From positions 124,001 to 188,000 of the forward strand of contig NZ_JBGJZM010000002.1 in assembly GCF_042610425.1 (NCBI RefSeq): 64,000 bases of DNA, given 5' to 3'. Origin of the DNA: Ectobacillus sp042610425. Lineage in GTDB: Bacteria; Bacillota; Bacilli; Bacillales; Bacillaceae_G. Numbering within the stretch: the stretch's first letter is position 1; each line of letters starts with the position of its first letter. Under the pieces are notes generated by a model. It had not been told where the DNA came from, did not search any database, and was given only the letters and a program-made list of their open reading frames with translations. The translations under genes were made by a program, and so were the position numbers. Shown here in pieces: positions 35,574 to 45,035 of the stretch.

Positions 35574-36761
35574 TTACAGTAAGGAAAGAAGCGCAAATGC
35601 TGCTGCAGAACATACAACGACAATCCATGGCGGACACTTCCAGACTGTTAGTAAACCGAAGGCCGCTAATGCTAGGCAAAAATCAACAGGAGTTTTGATT
35701 GCACTCGTCCAGATTGGATTGTACAGTGCAGCAAGTAAAATCCCCACAACAGCAGCATTAACGCCATACAGTGCTGCTTGAAAACGGGGATGCTGCCGTA
35801 ACCAATTCCAAAAGGGAAGAGCCCCGATAACTAATAAAAAGGACGGAAGAAAAATTGCAATGGTTGCTACAATCGCGCCTTTCCAGCCGAAGCTAGCCAT
35901 ACCTATATACGATGCAAATGTAAACAACGGTCCTGGAACTGCCTGCGTTGCTCCGTATCCAGCTAGAAATTGATCTGCTGACAACCATCCTGGCACCACT
36001 TCTGCTTGTAATAAAGGAAGCACAACATGTCCTCCACCGAATACCAAAGCACCTGAGCGGTAAAAACTATCAAATAAAGCGAAAAGGTCTGAATGGATAA
36101 CCTGTCTTACAATAGGAAGTACGCCTAACAATACAAAAAACAAAGTTAAAAGAATGCTAGCTACCTTTTTATTAAACGATATAGAAAGCAATACAGGCTT
36201 CTCATCCGCAGTACTTTGAAATAAAAACCATCCGAGTAGGCCAGCTACTAGGATAATACCAACTTGACTGAACACGCTTGGAATCAATAAGGTTAACATA
36301 GCAGCTACTATGGCAATCGTGGCACGCGGGCGATCCGATGCTGATTTTTTTGCCATACCCCATACTGCTTGCGCTACTACCGCCACTGCCACAACCAATA
36401 AACCGTGGAGCCAACCTGCGTCGCTAACCGTTGTTCCTTTCAGAAAATAGGCAAATAACACAAGCGCAATGACAGATGGAAGGGTAAATCCGATCCAAGA
36501 ACAAACAGCACCTATGAACCCTGCCCGAATAAATCCAATACCCATTCCTACTTGACTGCTAGCAGGGCCAGGTAAGAATTGACACAATGCAACCAAGTCT
36601 GCATACGTTTTCTCATCTAGCCACTTGCGGCGTTTTACATATTCCTCTCTGAAATATCCTAGATGGGCAATAGGACCTCCAAACGAAGTAAGCCCTAGCT
36701 TTGTAGAAACCAATAGCACTTCCAGAATTAACGAAAGTTTCCCCTTTTCGTTCTTGTCCAT
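35574..36761 (-). CDS. chrA: Chromate transporter, two-domain CHR family
   Basis: A 395-residue long-chain CHR protein with two homologous halves. The first carries FGGPIAHLGYFREEYV and FLPGPASSQVGMGIG; the second FGGGHVVLPLLQAEVV and AVPGPLFTFASYIG. Proton-linked efflux of chromate (and possibly sulfate exchange) is known for the family. The ATG follows TAGGAGAGAAG. No ChrB-type regulator is nearby. Confidence 0.93.
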   Translation of the reverse strand: MDKNEKGKLSLILEVLLVSTKLGLTSFGGPIAHLGYFREEYVKRRKWLDEKTYADLVALCQFLPGPASSQVGMGIGFIRAGFIGAVCSWIGFTLPSVIALVLFAYFLKGTTVSDAGWLHGLLVVAVAVVAQAVWGMAKKSASDRPRATIAIVAAMLTLLIPSVFSQVGIILVAGLLGWFLFQSTADEKPVLLSISFNKKVASILLTLFFVLLGVLPIVRQVIHSDLFALFDSFYRSGALVFGGGHVVLPLLQAEVVPGWLSADQFLAGYGATQAVPGPLFTFASYIGMASFGWKGAIVATIAIFLPSFLLVIGALPFWNWLRQHPRFQAALYGVNAAVVGILLAALYNPIWTSAIKTPVDFCLALAAFGLLTVWKCPPWIVVVCSAAAFALLSLL

Positions 36762-37158
36762 ATCTTCTCTCCTACGTTCTTTTTTACTATGTATGGAACA
36801 TCACGTTCCTTTATCAAATATCAATAAAACGATATCACACTAAGATAATCTGATATAAGTGAATATTCATTAAGAAAATGTTAACTTCTCCAATAATCAG
36901 AATATATTAAATTTTTATTGCCTTATTGGACGAAGGTATTATATAATATATATATTTTCATCGTAATTATATGAAAAATGATAGTGTCATACAGTAAAGA
37001 GTCTGTGACAGATTTACAAAGAGCAGGAACTACCTCTGCGAAAAAAATTATCAGAAATTTCTGTTTTATAAAAAGCATTCCTGGTGATATAAAAAGAGGG
37101 CAGATCAATCCTACTATCTATCTATTTAAACAAACTACAGAATAAAGGAAGGTTGATT
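36762..37158. other. Divergent intergenic region
   Basis: About 400 bp, very AT-rich, between divergent chrA and an aminotransferase gene. A 61-codon minus-strand frame (36923-37108) has no ribosome site. I see no riboswitch, T-box or clear operator. Confidence 0.4.
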
Positions 37159-38367
37159 ATGTTGATGGAAGAAAAATTTTCAGAACGTACAAAACATGTG
37201 GTAGCTTCCGAAATCCGTGAAATTTTAAAGGTAACAGAAAAACCAGAAGTAATTTCGTTTGCTGGTGGTCTTCCTGCACCTGAACTTTTCCCCGTGGAAG
37301 AAATTAAGATTGCTTGTGAAGCCGTGTTAACTGAATCTGGGGCCCAAGCCTTACAATATAGCACGACTGAGGGGTATATCCCGTTACGACAAGCAATTGT
37401 GGAAAGACAGGAAGCAATCGGCATCGATTCGACGATTGATAACATAATAATTACAGGTGGCTCGCAGCAAGGCCTTGATTTAACAGGGAAGCTGTTTCTA
37501 GATGAAGGCGATACCGTTATCTGTGAGAGCCCTACGTATTTAGCAGCAATCAATGCCTTTAAAGTGTACAATGCAAACTTTGTAGAAGTAGCGATGGATG
37601 CAGATGGTATGATTATGGAAGAACTAGAAACAGCGCTTCAAACACATCCAAATGCGAAATTCATTTACACTATTCCAGACTTTCAAAATCCAACAGGCCG
37701 TACGATGAAGCTAGAACGTCGTAAAAAAATGATTGAACTTGCAAACAAGTATAACATTATCATCGTCGAGGACAATCCGTATGGTGCAGTTCGATTTGCA
37801 GGAGAAGCCTTACCGCCGCTTAAACAGTTTGATACAGAAGGTCGTGTCATTTATTTAAGTACCTTCTCTAAAATTCTTGCCCCTGGGCTTCGTCTTGGAT
37901 GGATTTGTGCAAACCCATCCTTCATTGAGAAATATGTTTCATTCAAACAATCTGCTGATTTGCATACAGACAGCTTCGCCCAACGAATCACGGCAAAATA
38001 TATCGAACTCTTTGACCTAGAAGCGCATATTCAGAAAATAAAAGCTGTATATCGTGCTCGCCGTGAAATCATGATGCAATGTATCAATGATTTCTTCCCT
38101 AGCCAAGTTAAACATAGCTCGCCAGAAGGTGGTTTGTTCATATGGGTAGAACTTCCTTCTCACATTAACACAGATGAACTTTTTGTAGAATGCATCAATA
38201 ATAACGTAGCCTTTGTTCCAGGCGGATCATTCTTCCCAAATAATCCTAAGAAAAACACCTTCCGCTTGAACTATTCGAACATGCCAGAAGATAGAATTGT
38301 GGAAGGCATGAAACGCTTAGGGGCTGTTCTCAAACAAGCTGTACAGCAAGAGACCGCTGTAAAATAA
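37159..38367 (+). CDS. PLP-dependent aminotransferase (2-aminoadipate/LysN-like)
   Basis: A 402-residue fold-type I aminotransferase of the MocR-like group without a DNA-binding domain. Motifs: FAGGLPAPELFP, ITGGSQQGLDL, IPDFQNPTG, the Asp-containing VEDNPYG and the PLP lysine in STFSKILAPGLRLGW. Relatives act on 2-aminoadipate, aromatic or branched-chain amino acids; the substrate here is not decided. The ATG at 37159 lies six bases after AAAGGAAGG. Monocistronic with its own terminator. Confidence 0.9.
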   Translation: MLMEEKFSERTKHVVASEIREILKVTEKPEVISFAGGLPAPELFPVEEIKIACEAVLTESGAQALQYSTTEGYIPLRQAIVERQEAIGIDSTIDNIIITGGSQQGLDLTGKLFLDEGDTVICESPTYLAAINAFKVYNANFVEVAMDADGMIMEELETALQTHPNAKFIYTIPDFQNPTGRTMKLERRKKMIELANKYNIIIVEDNPYGAVRFAGEALPPLKQFDTEGRVIYLSTFSKILAPGLRLGWICANPSFIEKYVSFKQSADLHTDSFAQRITAKYIELFDLEAHIQKIKAVYRARREIMMQCINDFFPSQVKHSSPEGGLFIWVELPSHINTDELFVECINNNVAFVPGGSFFPNNPKKNTFRLNYSNMPEDRIVEGMKRLGAVLKQAVQQETAVK

Positions 38368-38422
38368 CTATCCATTTCATTTTTGATGAGAATTCCATTT
38401 GTATCAAAAAGTCGGGATAAAC

Positions 38423-38454
38423 AAAAGATCAACCAGAATTCTGGTTGATCTTTT
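38423..38454 (+). terminator. Aminotransferase terminator
   Basis: Perfect 14-bp arms AAAAGATCAACCAG/CTGGTTGATCTTTT with an AATT loop. T on both strands, so it may also serve the convergent gene. Confidence 0.88.
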
Positions 38455-38543
38455 GTATTCTTACATTATAAAATAAATCGCTTCGTTGCAGTAATGAAGG
38501 AATTTATTAAACCAAACTTGTTTTTGTGTTTTTCTTAAAACAC

Positions 38544-39155
38544 TTATATTCTTTTATGAATGTATTTGGAAAAGAAGGGTAATCGAGAAGCTAATTTTGC
38601 GTAAACCCAAAATACAAATTGAACAAGTAGCTCCATCCACTTAAACTTGGCTAATCGAATTACCAACATACTTGCTATATAAGCTATAACGGCCCCACCG
38701 ATTACATCAGCAGGATAATGCACACCTACAAACACTCTTGATACTGCAGTTAAAACCGCAAAAAATAGAACAATACCTCTCCATCTTGTCGTGCGCATCA
38801 ACATCATGAAGGCAACCGAAAACGCTAAAATGGTATGATCACTGGCAAAGGAAGACTCTGTAGCTAAATGAGGAATCAACTGGTGTACCTGATGATCTAC
38901 AAACGGACGTGGATGCCAATAAACCTGATTAATGATTAGATTACAGAACAAAGCAATTGCTGCAGCCATTGCTGTATAGATAGCAGTACGCTGATTTTTT
39001 TCTCGGATTTCTGTTTTCATACTGCTAAACCACATTAGTACGATAATCATTACAGAAATAATTTGGGCATTATCTGCAACAAAAACCATAATCCAATCAA
39101 GCCATTTAAAGTGCCCTGCCCACTGGTTTATCATTTGAAATAATTGATAATTCAT
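38544..39155 (-). CDS. bcrC: BcrC-like PAP2 undecaprenyl-diphosphate phosphatase
   Basis: A 203-residue membrane phosphatase of the BcrC type. PAP2 motifs are intact: WHPRPF (motif 1), FASDHT (motif 2, histidine kept) and SRVFVGVHYPADV (motif 3, histidine and aspartate kept). It probably recycles undecaprenyl diphosphate for wall synthesis and adds bacitracin tolerance. Several hydrophobic segments. The ATG follows AGGAGTAAATAAA. Assignment to BcrC rather than another PAP2 family rests on these motifs and length. Confidence 0.85.
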   Translation of the reverse strand: MNYQLFQMINQWAGHFKWLDWIMVFVADNAQIISVMIIVLMWFSSMKTEIREKNQRTAIYTAMAAAIALFCNLIINQVYWHPRPFVDHQVHQLIPHLATESSFASDHTILAFSVAFMMLMRTTRWRGIVLFFAVLTAVSRVFVGVHYPADVIGGAVIAYIASMLVIRLAKFKWMELLVQFVFWVYAKLASRLPFFSKYIHKRI

Positions 39156-39407
39156 TTTTATTTACTCCTACTCTATGTATTTTTAATTTAAGCTTTCCTT
39201 GATTAATGATTCCTTCCTTTTCTTTCATATTACTTCTTCATAAAGGGACTTAATATTATCTAGAAAAGTTCAAATAAAAATAGTTTTTATTTAAAAAAAA
39301 TCATTTTACAATTTTTCATCAAAAAGATTACGTACATCTGCATTATGAAACCGCGATATACAAGGAGCCAAAGATGAATATCATATTTATATTAAGCATA
39401 ATAAAAC

Positions 39408-39433
39408 AAGCTCGACTTGTTTAAGCCGAGCTT
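39408..39433 (-). terminator. minJ terminator
   Basis: AAGCTCG/CGAGCTT arms, followed on the minus strand by GTTTTATT, about 50 bp after the minJ stop. The rest of 39156-39486 shows no other feature apart from the bcrC upstream region. Confidence 0.7.
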
Positions 39434-39486
39434 TATCAAAGCTATAGTCTGTCTTAACCTTTACTTCTCATGCAAAGTTATACACA

Positions 39487-40677
39487 CTATCCAACCTCAA
39501 TACCCCAATCGGTTTCACGCTGCACGAATACAATACCGAGTTCATGGTGATCTCCTGCATATATAGCATGCTGCACGAGACGTAGTTCTCCGTTCGTATC
39601 AATGACTTCCATTTTACAAAATGCTCCTGCCGTGTTACGTTGGAGCGCACTGTAGAATTCTCGGAGAGAGGTAGGATTCATGCCGTTTACTTTCGTAATG
39701 ATTTCCCCTACCCGCAAGCCCATTTCGATTCCTACTGAGTTTGGTAAAATATCTAGAATAATCAATCCATTTGTTTTCTGAGAAAAATATGGAATTGGTT
39801 TTTCATCCTCAATTTTCTCACGAATCGCGATGCTTATGCGGCCGAGTATAGCAATTCCTGCTGCTGCTACTGCGAGGCCAGGAAGCCAGATGCTTGCAAT
39901 AGCAAGTGCGAGTACAAGAAAACTAAGCAATGTGACTTGTCTTCCTGTATACATAATAGATTGGCTAGGCAGCATTCCTTTCACCTTAATCGAAAATCCG
40001 ATTGTAAAGGGAATAAGAAAGAGTGAAAATGTGTGTGTATCAACCGAAATAACCGGCCACCAGGAAAGGAACGATTGAATGCCATCACCTGGAATGAGAA
40101 CGAATAGAGGTACGATCCATAGACGTTTGCTACGATGCATACCAATCAATAGACCTCGTTTTGCCTTTAAAAGGCGCGGTGTTGAGGACGAAGAATACTT
40201 CATAATGAAATGACCTTCTGTAAAAAGTAAAAGTGCCAGAAGAATAGCTAGACTAGGTAAATAGTTTCCCTTCACATCTGTAAGAAACGGTACAACCTCG
40301 CCCACTTTTGTTAAAACATTAGGAAACAAGAATAGTAGCATTGCAATCCCTACACTGTAAGCAGCTGATAAGTAGCGGTACTGAAAGGTAATCGCAAATA
40401 AAATGGTCCACAATGCAATAGCAGCTAGACCCATTTTCGGTAGTACAAGACCTACGCCGGTTAGTACTACTGATAGCAGGATTCCGATTGTGATTCCCGC
40501 AAATAAGGAGGTAGGCAGCTCATACATAGCGTTATAAATTTTAATAGAAAAGTCCTTTCGTTCTTGTCGAACACGCCAATATCCGGCAAAAATAATACTG
40601 ATTATGCTTATGTATAGGACAGGATGTAGAAAAAATCGTCCGATTGCTCGTACTAATTCAAAAAGCCAAGGTTCCAT
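39487..40677 (-). CDS. minJ: Cell-division topological determinant MinJ
   Basis: A 396-residue polytopic membrane protein with about eight hydrophobic segments and a C-terminal PDZ domain (from about 295, DILPNSVGIEMGLRVGEIITKVNG). In B. subtilis MinJ (YvjD, 397 residues) links DivIVA at the pole and septum to MinD and so restricts FtsZ rings. Length, topology and position next to ctpB support the call. The ATG follows GGGGGATATA. Confidence 0.9.
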   Translation of the reverse strand: MEPWLFELVRAIGRFFLHPVLYISIISIIFAGYWRVRQERKDFSIKIYNAMYELPTSLFAGITIGILLSVVLTGVGLVLPKMGLAAIALWTILFAITFQYRYLSAAYSVGIAMLLFLFPNVLTKVGEVVPFLTDVKGNYLPSLAILLALLLFTEGHFIMKYSSSSTPRLLKAKRGLLIGMHRSKRLWIVPLFVLIPGDGIQSFLSWWPVISVDTHTFSLFLIPFTIGFSIKVKGMLPSQSIMYTGRQVTLLSFLVLALAIASIWLPGLAVAAAGIAILGRISIAIREKIEDEKPIPYFSQKTNGLIILDILPNSVGIEMGLRVGEIITKVNGMNPTSLREFYSALQRNTAGAFCKMEVIDTNGELRLVQHAIYAGDHHELGIVFVQRETDWGIEVG

Positions 40678-40814
40678 TATATCCCCCCTAATCTTACTTT
40701 ATATTTCTGTATAAGATGTACCTCTTAATATTATCATATAAGCTTTCTATTTCGGTTTCTATGAAAAAAAAAAGTAATCGTAGCAGTGAAGAATAGTCGA
40801 CGCACTGCGGGAAG

Positions 40815-41140
40815 CACAATCCTTGCTCTTTTATTCCCGCCTCTCTGCTTTTCACCTGCTTACAGGCTCAATCCTCTCTCTTTTATTCCCGCCATCTCCA
40901 CTTTTCACCTGCTTACGGGCTCAATCCTCTCTTTTTTGTTCCCGCCTCTCTGCTTTTCACCTGCTGATGGGCTCAATCCTTCCTCTTTTGTTCCCGCCAT
41001 CTCTCTTTTCCACCATCTACGGGTTCTATCCCCTCTCTTTTGTTCCCGTCATCTCTCGCTTCCACCATCTATGGGCTCAATCCTCCCTCTTTTATTCCCA
41101 CCCTCTCTCATTTCCAACATCTGCAGACTCTATCCCCTCT
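40815..41140. repeat. 52-bp tandem array C
   Basis: TTCCCGCC-type cores start at 40834, 40886, 40939, 40991, 41043 and 41095, so the period is 52 bp with one 53-bp step. Units carry a TTTTCACCTGCT or TTCCACCATCT block and a GGGCTCAATCCTC block. The plus strand is strongly pyrimidine-rich. A period of 52 is not a multiple of three, so this is noncoding. It fills the minJ-ctpB gap up to the ctpB terminator. Confidence 0.85.
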
Positions 41141-41154
41141 CTACTCATGAAAAA

Positions 41155-41186
41155 GACCACTGAAACATGGTACGTTTTCAGTGGTC
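41155..41186 (-). terminator. CCACTGAAA dispersed hairpin, copy 3 (ctpB terminator)
   Basis: GACCACTGAAA/TTTCAGTGGTC arms, loop CATGGTACGT, then TTTTT on the minus strand. Compared with copy 1, the loop differs at two of ten bases and the stem by one compensated G:C to A:T pair. Confidence 0.85.
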
Positions 41187-41208
41187 AAAGATTGATATAT
41201 TTCCTTCC

Positions 41209-42642
41209 TTATTTCGCTACAAGCTTTAGTGCTGCTTGCATTTGCAGGTCGTTTGTGCCGGAGCGGATTTTGTCTACAATCTTATTTTGGAGCGCATCGG
41301 CTGTTTTTTGATCGATGATGCCGGTTTGATCCATGTTGCTGCTTTGTTGGAATGCCTTTACGGCTGTTTCTGTTTCTTGGCTGAAATAACCGTCAGTGCG
41401 GCCTGGTTCGAAGCCAAGATCCTTTAGTAAAGCTTGTGCACTTTTTACTTGGTCGTTGTTCATGTTATAGGATAATGCATTTTGGAATTGAATAGGTGTT
41501 GCGTAATAATAGTCTGGCTGTTTAATTTCGACGGTTGGATCAATTCCTTTAGTATGAATCCAATTTCCGTCTGGTGTTAACCATTTAAACATCGTAAGCT
41601 TTATGTTGCTGCCATCTGGAAGCGGAACGGCTTGCTGCACAGTCCCTTTACCGAATGTTTTTACCCCAACAAGTGGATAGCCTTCTGCTTCCTTTAAACC
41701 TCCTGCTAAAATTTCAGAGGCCGATGCACTGCCGTTATCAACGAGTACAGCGATTGGATACGGTTTACGTTCCTTCAGCTGCGAAAACGTTTTTTGACGT
41801 TGTCCGTTACGATCTTCTACTTGTACAATTGGCTTTTTATCTGTAACAAATAGCTTCAATATGTCCTCTACACTATTTAAATATCCACCTGGATTGCCGC
41901 GTACATCAATGACAAGACCATTTATGTTTTTCTTTTCGAGATCTGTTAGATTATCCTTAAATTCCTTCGCTGTGTTTTCAGAGAAAGATGTAATTTGAAT
42001 GTATCCGATATTTTTACTATTTTCTGTTTTGACCGAGCTTGATACAGTTAAAAGTGGAATCGTATCTCGCGTAATTTTAAATGTAATAGGTGTGTCCACA
42101 TTCGCACGTTTAATCGCTAATGTAACAATTGTGCCTTTTTTGCCGCGAATTTTTAATACGGCTTCTTCACGTGTTTTATCTTTTACACTTTCTCCATCTA
42201 CTGATAGAATTTCATCATTTGGCTTGATTCCTGCTTTTTCTGCTGGTGAATCCTTAATAGGTGATACGATGATTAGCTTATTATCGACTTTATTCACCTC
42301 AGCCCCAATTCCGTCTAGGGATGAATCTAAGGACTGAACAAATTGATTGGCTGTGTTTTTATCCATATAAGTGGAATATGGATCCTTCAGCGTTGAAATC
42401 ATTCCTTGAATGGCTCCTTCAACTAGCTTTGTTTTATCAACATTGCTGACGTAGCGAGAGTCGATTAAATCGTAAGCTTGCTGAATTTTTTGTATATCTC
42501 CTTCTCGTGTTGGGGAATTCGATTTACTTGCAAGTATGCCGCCATACGTTTTACTAAATGTATATTGCATTCCTGCATACATGCTACCCGCACCGACTAG
42601 AAATGACGCTACAATCCAAATTATCGCTATTTTACGTTTCAA
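41209..42642 (-). CDS. ctpB: Carboxy-terminal processing serine protease CtpB
   Basis: A 477-residue S41 peptidase. An N-terminal signal anchor is followed by a PDZ domain (about 95-185), the catalytic Ser in NGSASASEILAGGL and Lys in FGKGTVQQ, and a C-terminal peptidoglycan-binding domain (DLGFEPGRTDGYFSQETETAVKAF). In B. subtilis CtpB cleaves SpoIVFA to trigger sigma-K activation during sporulation. The start is TTG with AAAGGAGC upstream. Downstream of ftsEX in the conserved order, but separated by a terminator. Confidence 0.95.
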   Translation of the reverse strand: MKRKIAIIWIVASFLVGAGSMYAGMQYTFSKTYGGILASKSNSPTREGDIQKIQQAYDLIDSRYVSNVDKTKLVEGAIQGMISTLKDPYSTYMDKNTANQFVQSLDSSLDGIGAEVNKVDNKLIIVSPIKDSPAEKAGIKPNDEILSVDGESVKDKTREEAVLKIRGKKGTIVTLAIKRANVDTPITFKITRDTIPLLTVSSSVKTENSKNIGYIQITSFSENTAKEFKDNLTDLEKKNINGLVIDVRGNPGGYLNSVEDILKLFVTDKKPIVQVEDRNGQRQKTFSQLKERKPYPIAVLVDNGSASASEILAGGLKEAEGYPLVGVKTFGKGTVQQAVPLPDGSNIKLTMFKWLTPDGNWIHTKGIDPTVEIKQPDYYYATPIQFQNALSYNMNNDQVKSAQALLKDLGFEPGRTDGYFSQETETAVKAFQQSSNMDQTGIIDQKTADALQNKIVDKIRSGTNDLQMQAALKLVAK

Positions 42643-42685
42643 TACGGAATGCTCCTTTCACACATCGTAATTATGTACTGAAAAA

Positions 42686-42708
42686 GCATCACACTACCAG
42701 TGTGATGC
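42686..42708 (-). terminator. ftsEX terminator
   Basis: GCATCACACT/AGTGTGATGC arms with an ACC loop, then TTTTT on the minus strand. Confidence 0.88.
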
Positions 42709-42766
42709 CTTACTTACTTCTACTATATGATATGCTTGTACGAATTATGTTTGCAACTATTTCTTC

Positions 42767-43660
42767 TTATACGCGTAAAAACTTGCGAATAGACATGACA
42801 CTTCCCCACATACCAATTAGGGAACCAATTAGGATTAACACCCCTGCTAATTGGAATACAAACGGGCTTGATGGTAGCAATTCAAAAATTGTACCAACCA
42901 ATTTTTGCTGTAACATCGATTGAATCGATCCGTATGCCGATACGATAAGTACAATTGGAATCAAGGAACCTAGCACACCTAAGAATAAACCTTCTAATAG
43001 GAATGGCCAACGGATAAACCAATCTGTTGCACCTACTAGTTTCATAATTCCGATTTCTGTACTTCTTGCATAGATTGTAATTTTAATTGTATTTGAGATT
43101 AAGAACATGGCTGTAAATAATAAACCGGCAATTAACACAATACCGATGTTACGACCAATTTTGACCGTGTTAAATAGTTTTTCAACATCGCCTTTTCCGT
43201 ACTGTACATTGCTAACATATTGCATTTTTTCGATTTGTGCTGCGACTTGACCTGTATCTGTCGGATTTTTCGTTTTAATTATAAAAACGTCCTTAAGCGG
43301 ATTATCTTGTTCAAACAGTTGGAATGATTTCCCGCTATCGCCGAAGCTTTTAATGACACGTTGTAGTTCTTCTTCTTTAGAAGAGAATGTAAGGGTATCT
43401 ATTTGTGATATTTTTTGAATGTCTGCTTTTAACGAAGCTTGATTATCTTTTGAAGCAGCCGGATCAATATGAACACGAATTTCTACGTCTTTTTCTACCT
43501 TAGAAGCGAAGTGATTTAAGTTCATAATAACTGCCAAAAATACGCCTACTAGCAGCAATGTAATGGTAACTGCACTGACTGATGCAAATGTCATCCAGCC
43601 ATTACGCGTTAGACTCTTTCCGCCTTCTCGTACGTGACGGGCAAAGGTTTTAGCTTTCAT
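42767..43660 (-). CDS. ftsX: Cell-division ABC transporter permease FtsX
   Basis: 297 residues with four membrane segments: one near the N terminus, a large extracellular loop of about 120 residues, then three near the C terminus. FtsEX uses ATP to activate the CwlO endopeptidase in B. subtilis; a CwlO-like gene lies at 53453-54619. The ATG at 43660 overlaps the ftsE 3' end by 11 bp and gives the family N terminus (MKAKTFARHVREG), so translation is coupled. Confidence 0.96.
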   Translation of the reverse strand: MKAKTFARHVREGGKSLTRNGWMTFASVSAVTITLLLVGVFLAVIMNLNHFASKVEKDVEIRVHIDPAASKDNQASLKADIQKISQIDTLTFSSKEEELQRVIKSFGDSGKSFQLFEQDNPLKDVFIIKTKNPTDTGQVAAQIEKMQYVSNVQYGKGDVEKLFNTVKIGRNIGIVLIAGLLFTAMFLISNTIKITIYARSTEIGIMKLVGATDWFIRWPFLLEGLFLGVLGSLIPIVLIVSAYGSIQSMLQQKLVGTIFELLPSSPFVFQLAGVLILIGSLIGMWGSVMSIRKFLRV

Positions 43661-44339
43661 AACCGTACCCTCCCTGAATTTCATCTCGTAAAATTTTTCC
43701 ATTGTCAATTGCGATAACGCGGTGGCGAATGGTATCCACAATTTCGGAATTATGTGTTGCCATAATGATTGTTGTACCTTGATGATTTACCTCTTTAAAT
43801 ATATCCATAATTTCCCAAGCTGTATCTATATCTAAGTTTCCTGTCGGTTCATCCGCAATGACAACCTTTGGCTTATTTACAATCGCACGTGCAATTGCTA
43901 CACGTTGTTGTTCGCCTCCTGACAGTTGATTTGGAAGGGAATCAGCTTTGTCTTCGAGCCCAACAAGCTTTAATACTTCTGCTACGCGCTCTGCAATTAC
44001 TTCCCGTTCTTCTTCAATTACCTCTAAGGCAAATGCGACATTTTCGCTCACTGTCATCTTAGGTAAAAGACGGAAGTTTTGAAAGATAACGCCGATTTGG
44101 CGACGGAAATACGGCACATCATTGCTATGTAGACCTTCTAATGCGATGCCGTTTACATTAATCGAACCTGACGTTGGCTTTACTTCACTATACATCATTT
44201 TCGTGAACGTCGATTTACCAGCCCCACTTGGACCAACGACGTACACAAACTCACCTTGCTTAATTTTAACGGATATCCCACTCACAGCTTCTACACCGTT
44301 TGGATACGTTTTATACACATTGTTCATTGTTATCATCAT
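43650..44339 (-). CDS. ftsE: Cell-division ABC transporter ATPase FtsE
   Basis: A 229-residue ATPase with Walker A GPSGAGKST, Q loop, signature LSGGEQQR, Walker B VVIADEPTGNLD and an H-loop histidine (MATHNSEI). Partner of FtsX in the membrane. The start is the first of two adjacent ATGs after GGGTGAT. The 318 bp upstream holds the cccB end hairpin and presumably the ftsEX promoter; nothing else is seen there. Confidence 0.97.
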   Translation of the reverse strand: MMITMNNVYKTYPNGVEAVSGISVKIKQGEFVYVVGPSGAGKSTFTKMMYSEVKPTSGSINVNGIALEGLHSNDVPYFRRQIGVIFQNFRLLPKMTVSENVAFALEVIEEEREVIAERVAEVLKLVGLEDKADSLPNQLSGGEQQRVAIARAIVNKPKVVIADEPTGNLDIDTAWEIMDIFKEVNHQGTTIIMATHNSEIVDTIRHRVIAIDNGKILRDEIQGGYGYES

Positions 44340-44633
44340 GTATCACCCAATTAATGAATTTGTCTTATTCGACATTCTTTCTTAAAATACAACCGGATCT
44401 AACAAATATCTACATTAATTCTAACTGTTTCGTTTCGTTCTACATTGTATCATCATTGTTTTTCATTTGACGCTACAATTCGATTACAGTTCTGTTACAG
44501 AAGTCTATGCAAATCGTAAACACTTCCTACCGAGACGTCCTTATCATTGTAAAATATATGGAATAGGAATTCTATGGGAATACAAGGGAGAATAATAGTA
44601 GGAAAGCTGGTTTGTTATATTCTGGAGGAAGAA

Positions 44634-44659
44634 GACTCAAAAGGTAGCCCTTTTGAGTC
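44634..44659 (-). terminator. cccB terminator
   Basis: GACTCAAAAGG/CCTTTTGAGTC arms with a TAGC loop. The stem overlaps the cccB stop codon. Moderate T content follows. Confidence 0.7.
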
Positions 44660-44981
44660 ATTTTTTCTGCGAAAGCCACTCTGCCACTTTTGTTGCATCT
44701 TCTTTCGGAATGATACCCGCTGGCATGGAGCCTCGTCCTTTTTCTATGATCTTTTCAATTTGTGCTTGGCTAAATTCACCGCCTGCTTTTTGCAGAGCTG
44801 GTCCTAGTTTTCCTTCTAAATTTGTTCCATGACAACTTGCACAGCTTTGTTGGTAAATCGTTTCTGCACTATCAGTACTAGTGGGGCCTTTGGCAGTCTG
44901 ACTTTCTTCCTTCGCCGTGCAAGCACTGAGTATAGTAGCAAGCGCCATTCCTGACACCGCAATAAGAAGTTTTCTCTTCAT
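44658..44981 (-). CDS. cccB: Membrane-anchored cytochrome c-551 (CccB)
   Basis: A 107-residue small c-type cytochrome. A lipoprotein signal peptide ends in ILSAC, a Thr/Ser-rich linker follows, and the haem site is CASCH near residue 50, with the distal Met in GSMPAG. It shuttles electrons from the bc complex to cytochrome oxidase on the outer membrane face. The ATG at 44981 lies six bases after AGGAGG; an ATG two codons upstream overlaps that site. Between ftsE and yvjA as in B. subtilis. Confidence 0.93.
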   Translation of the reverse strand: MKRKLLIAVSGMALATILSACTAKEESQTAKGPTSTDSAETIYQQSCASCHGTNLEGKLGPALQKAGGEFSQAQIEKIIEKGRGSMPAGIIPKEDATKVAEWLSQKK

Positions 44982-45035
44982 ACACATCCTCCTACATTTA
45001 CTTTTATTATAACCCGTTATAGATAGTTTTTCCTC

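Noticed and set aside
36923..37108. 61-codon minus-strand frame upstream of chrA
   Set aside because: No ribosome site and AT-rich hydrophobic composition typical of chance frames.
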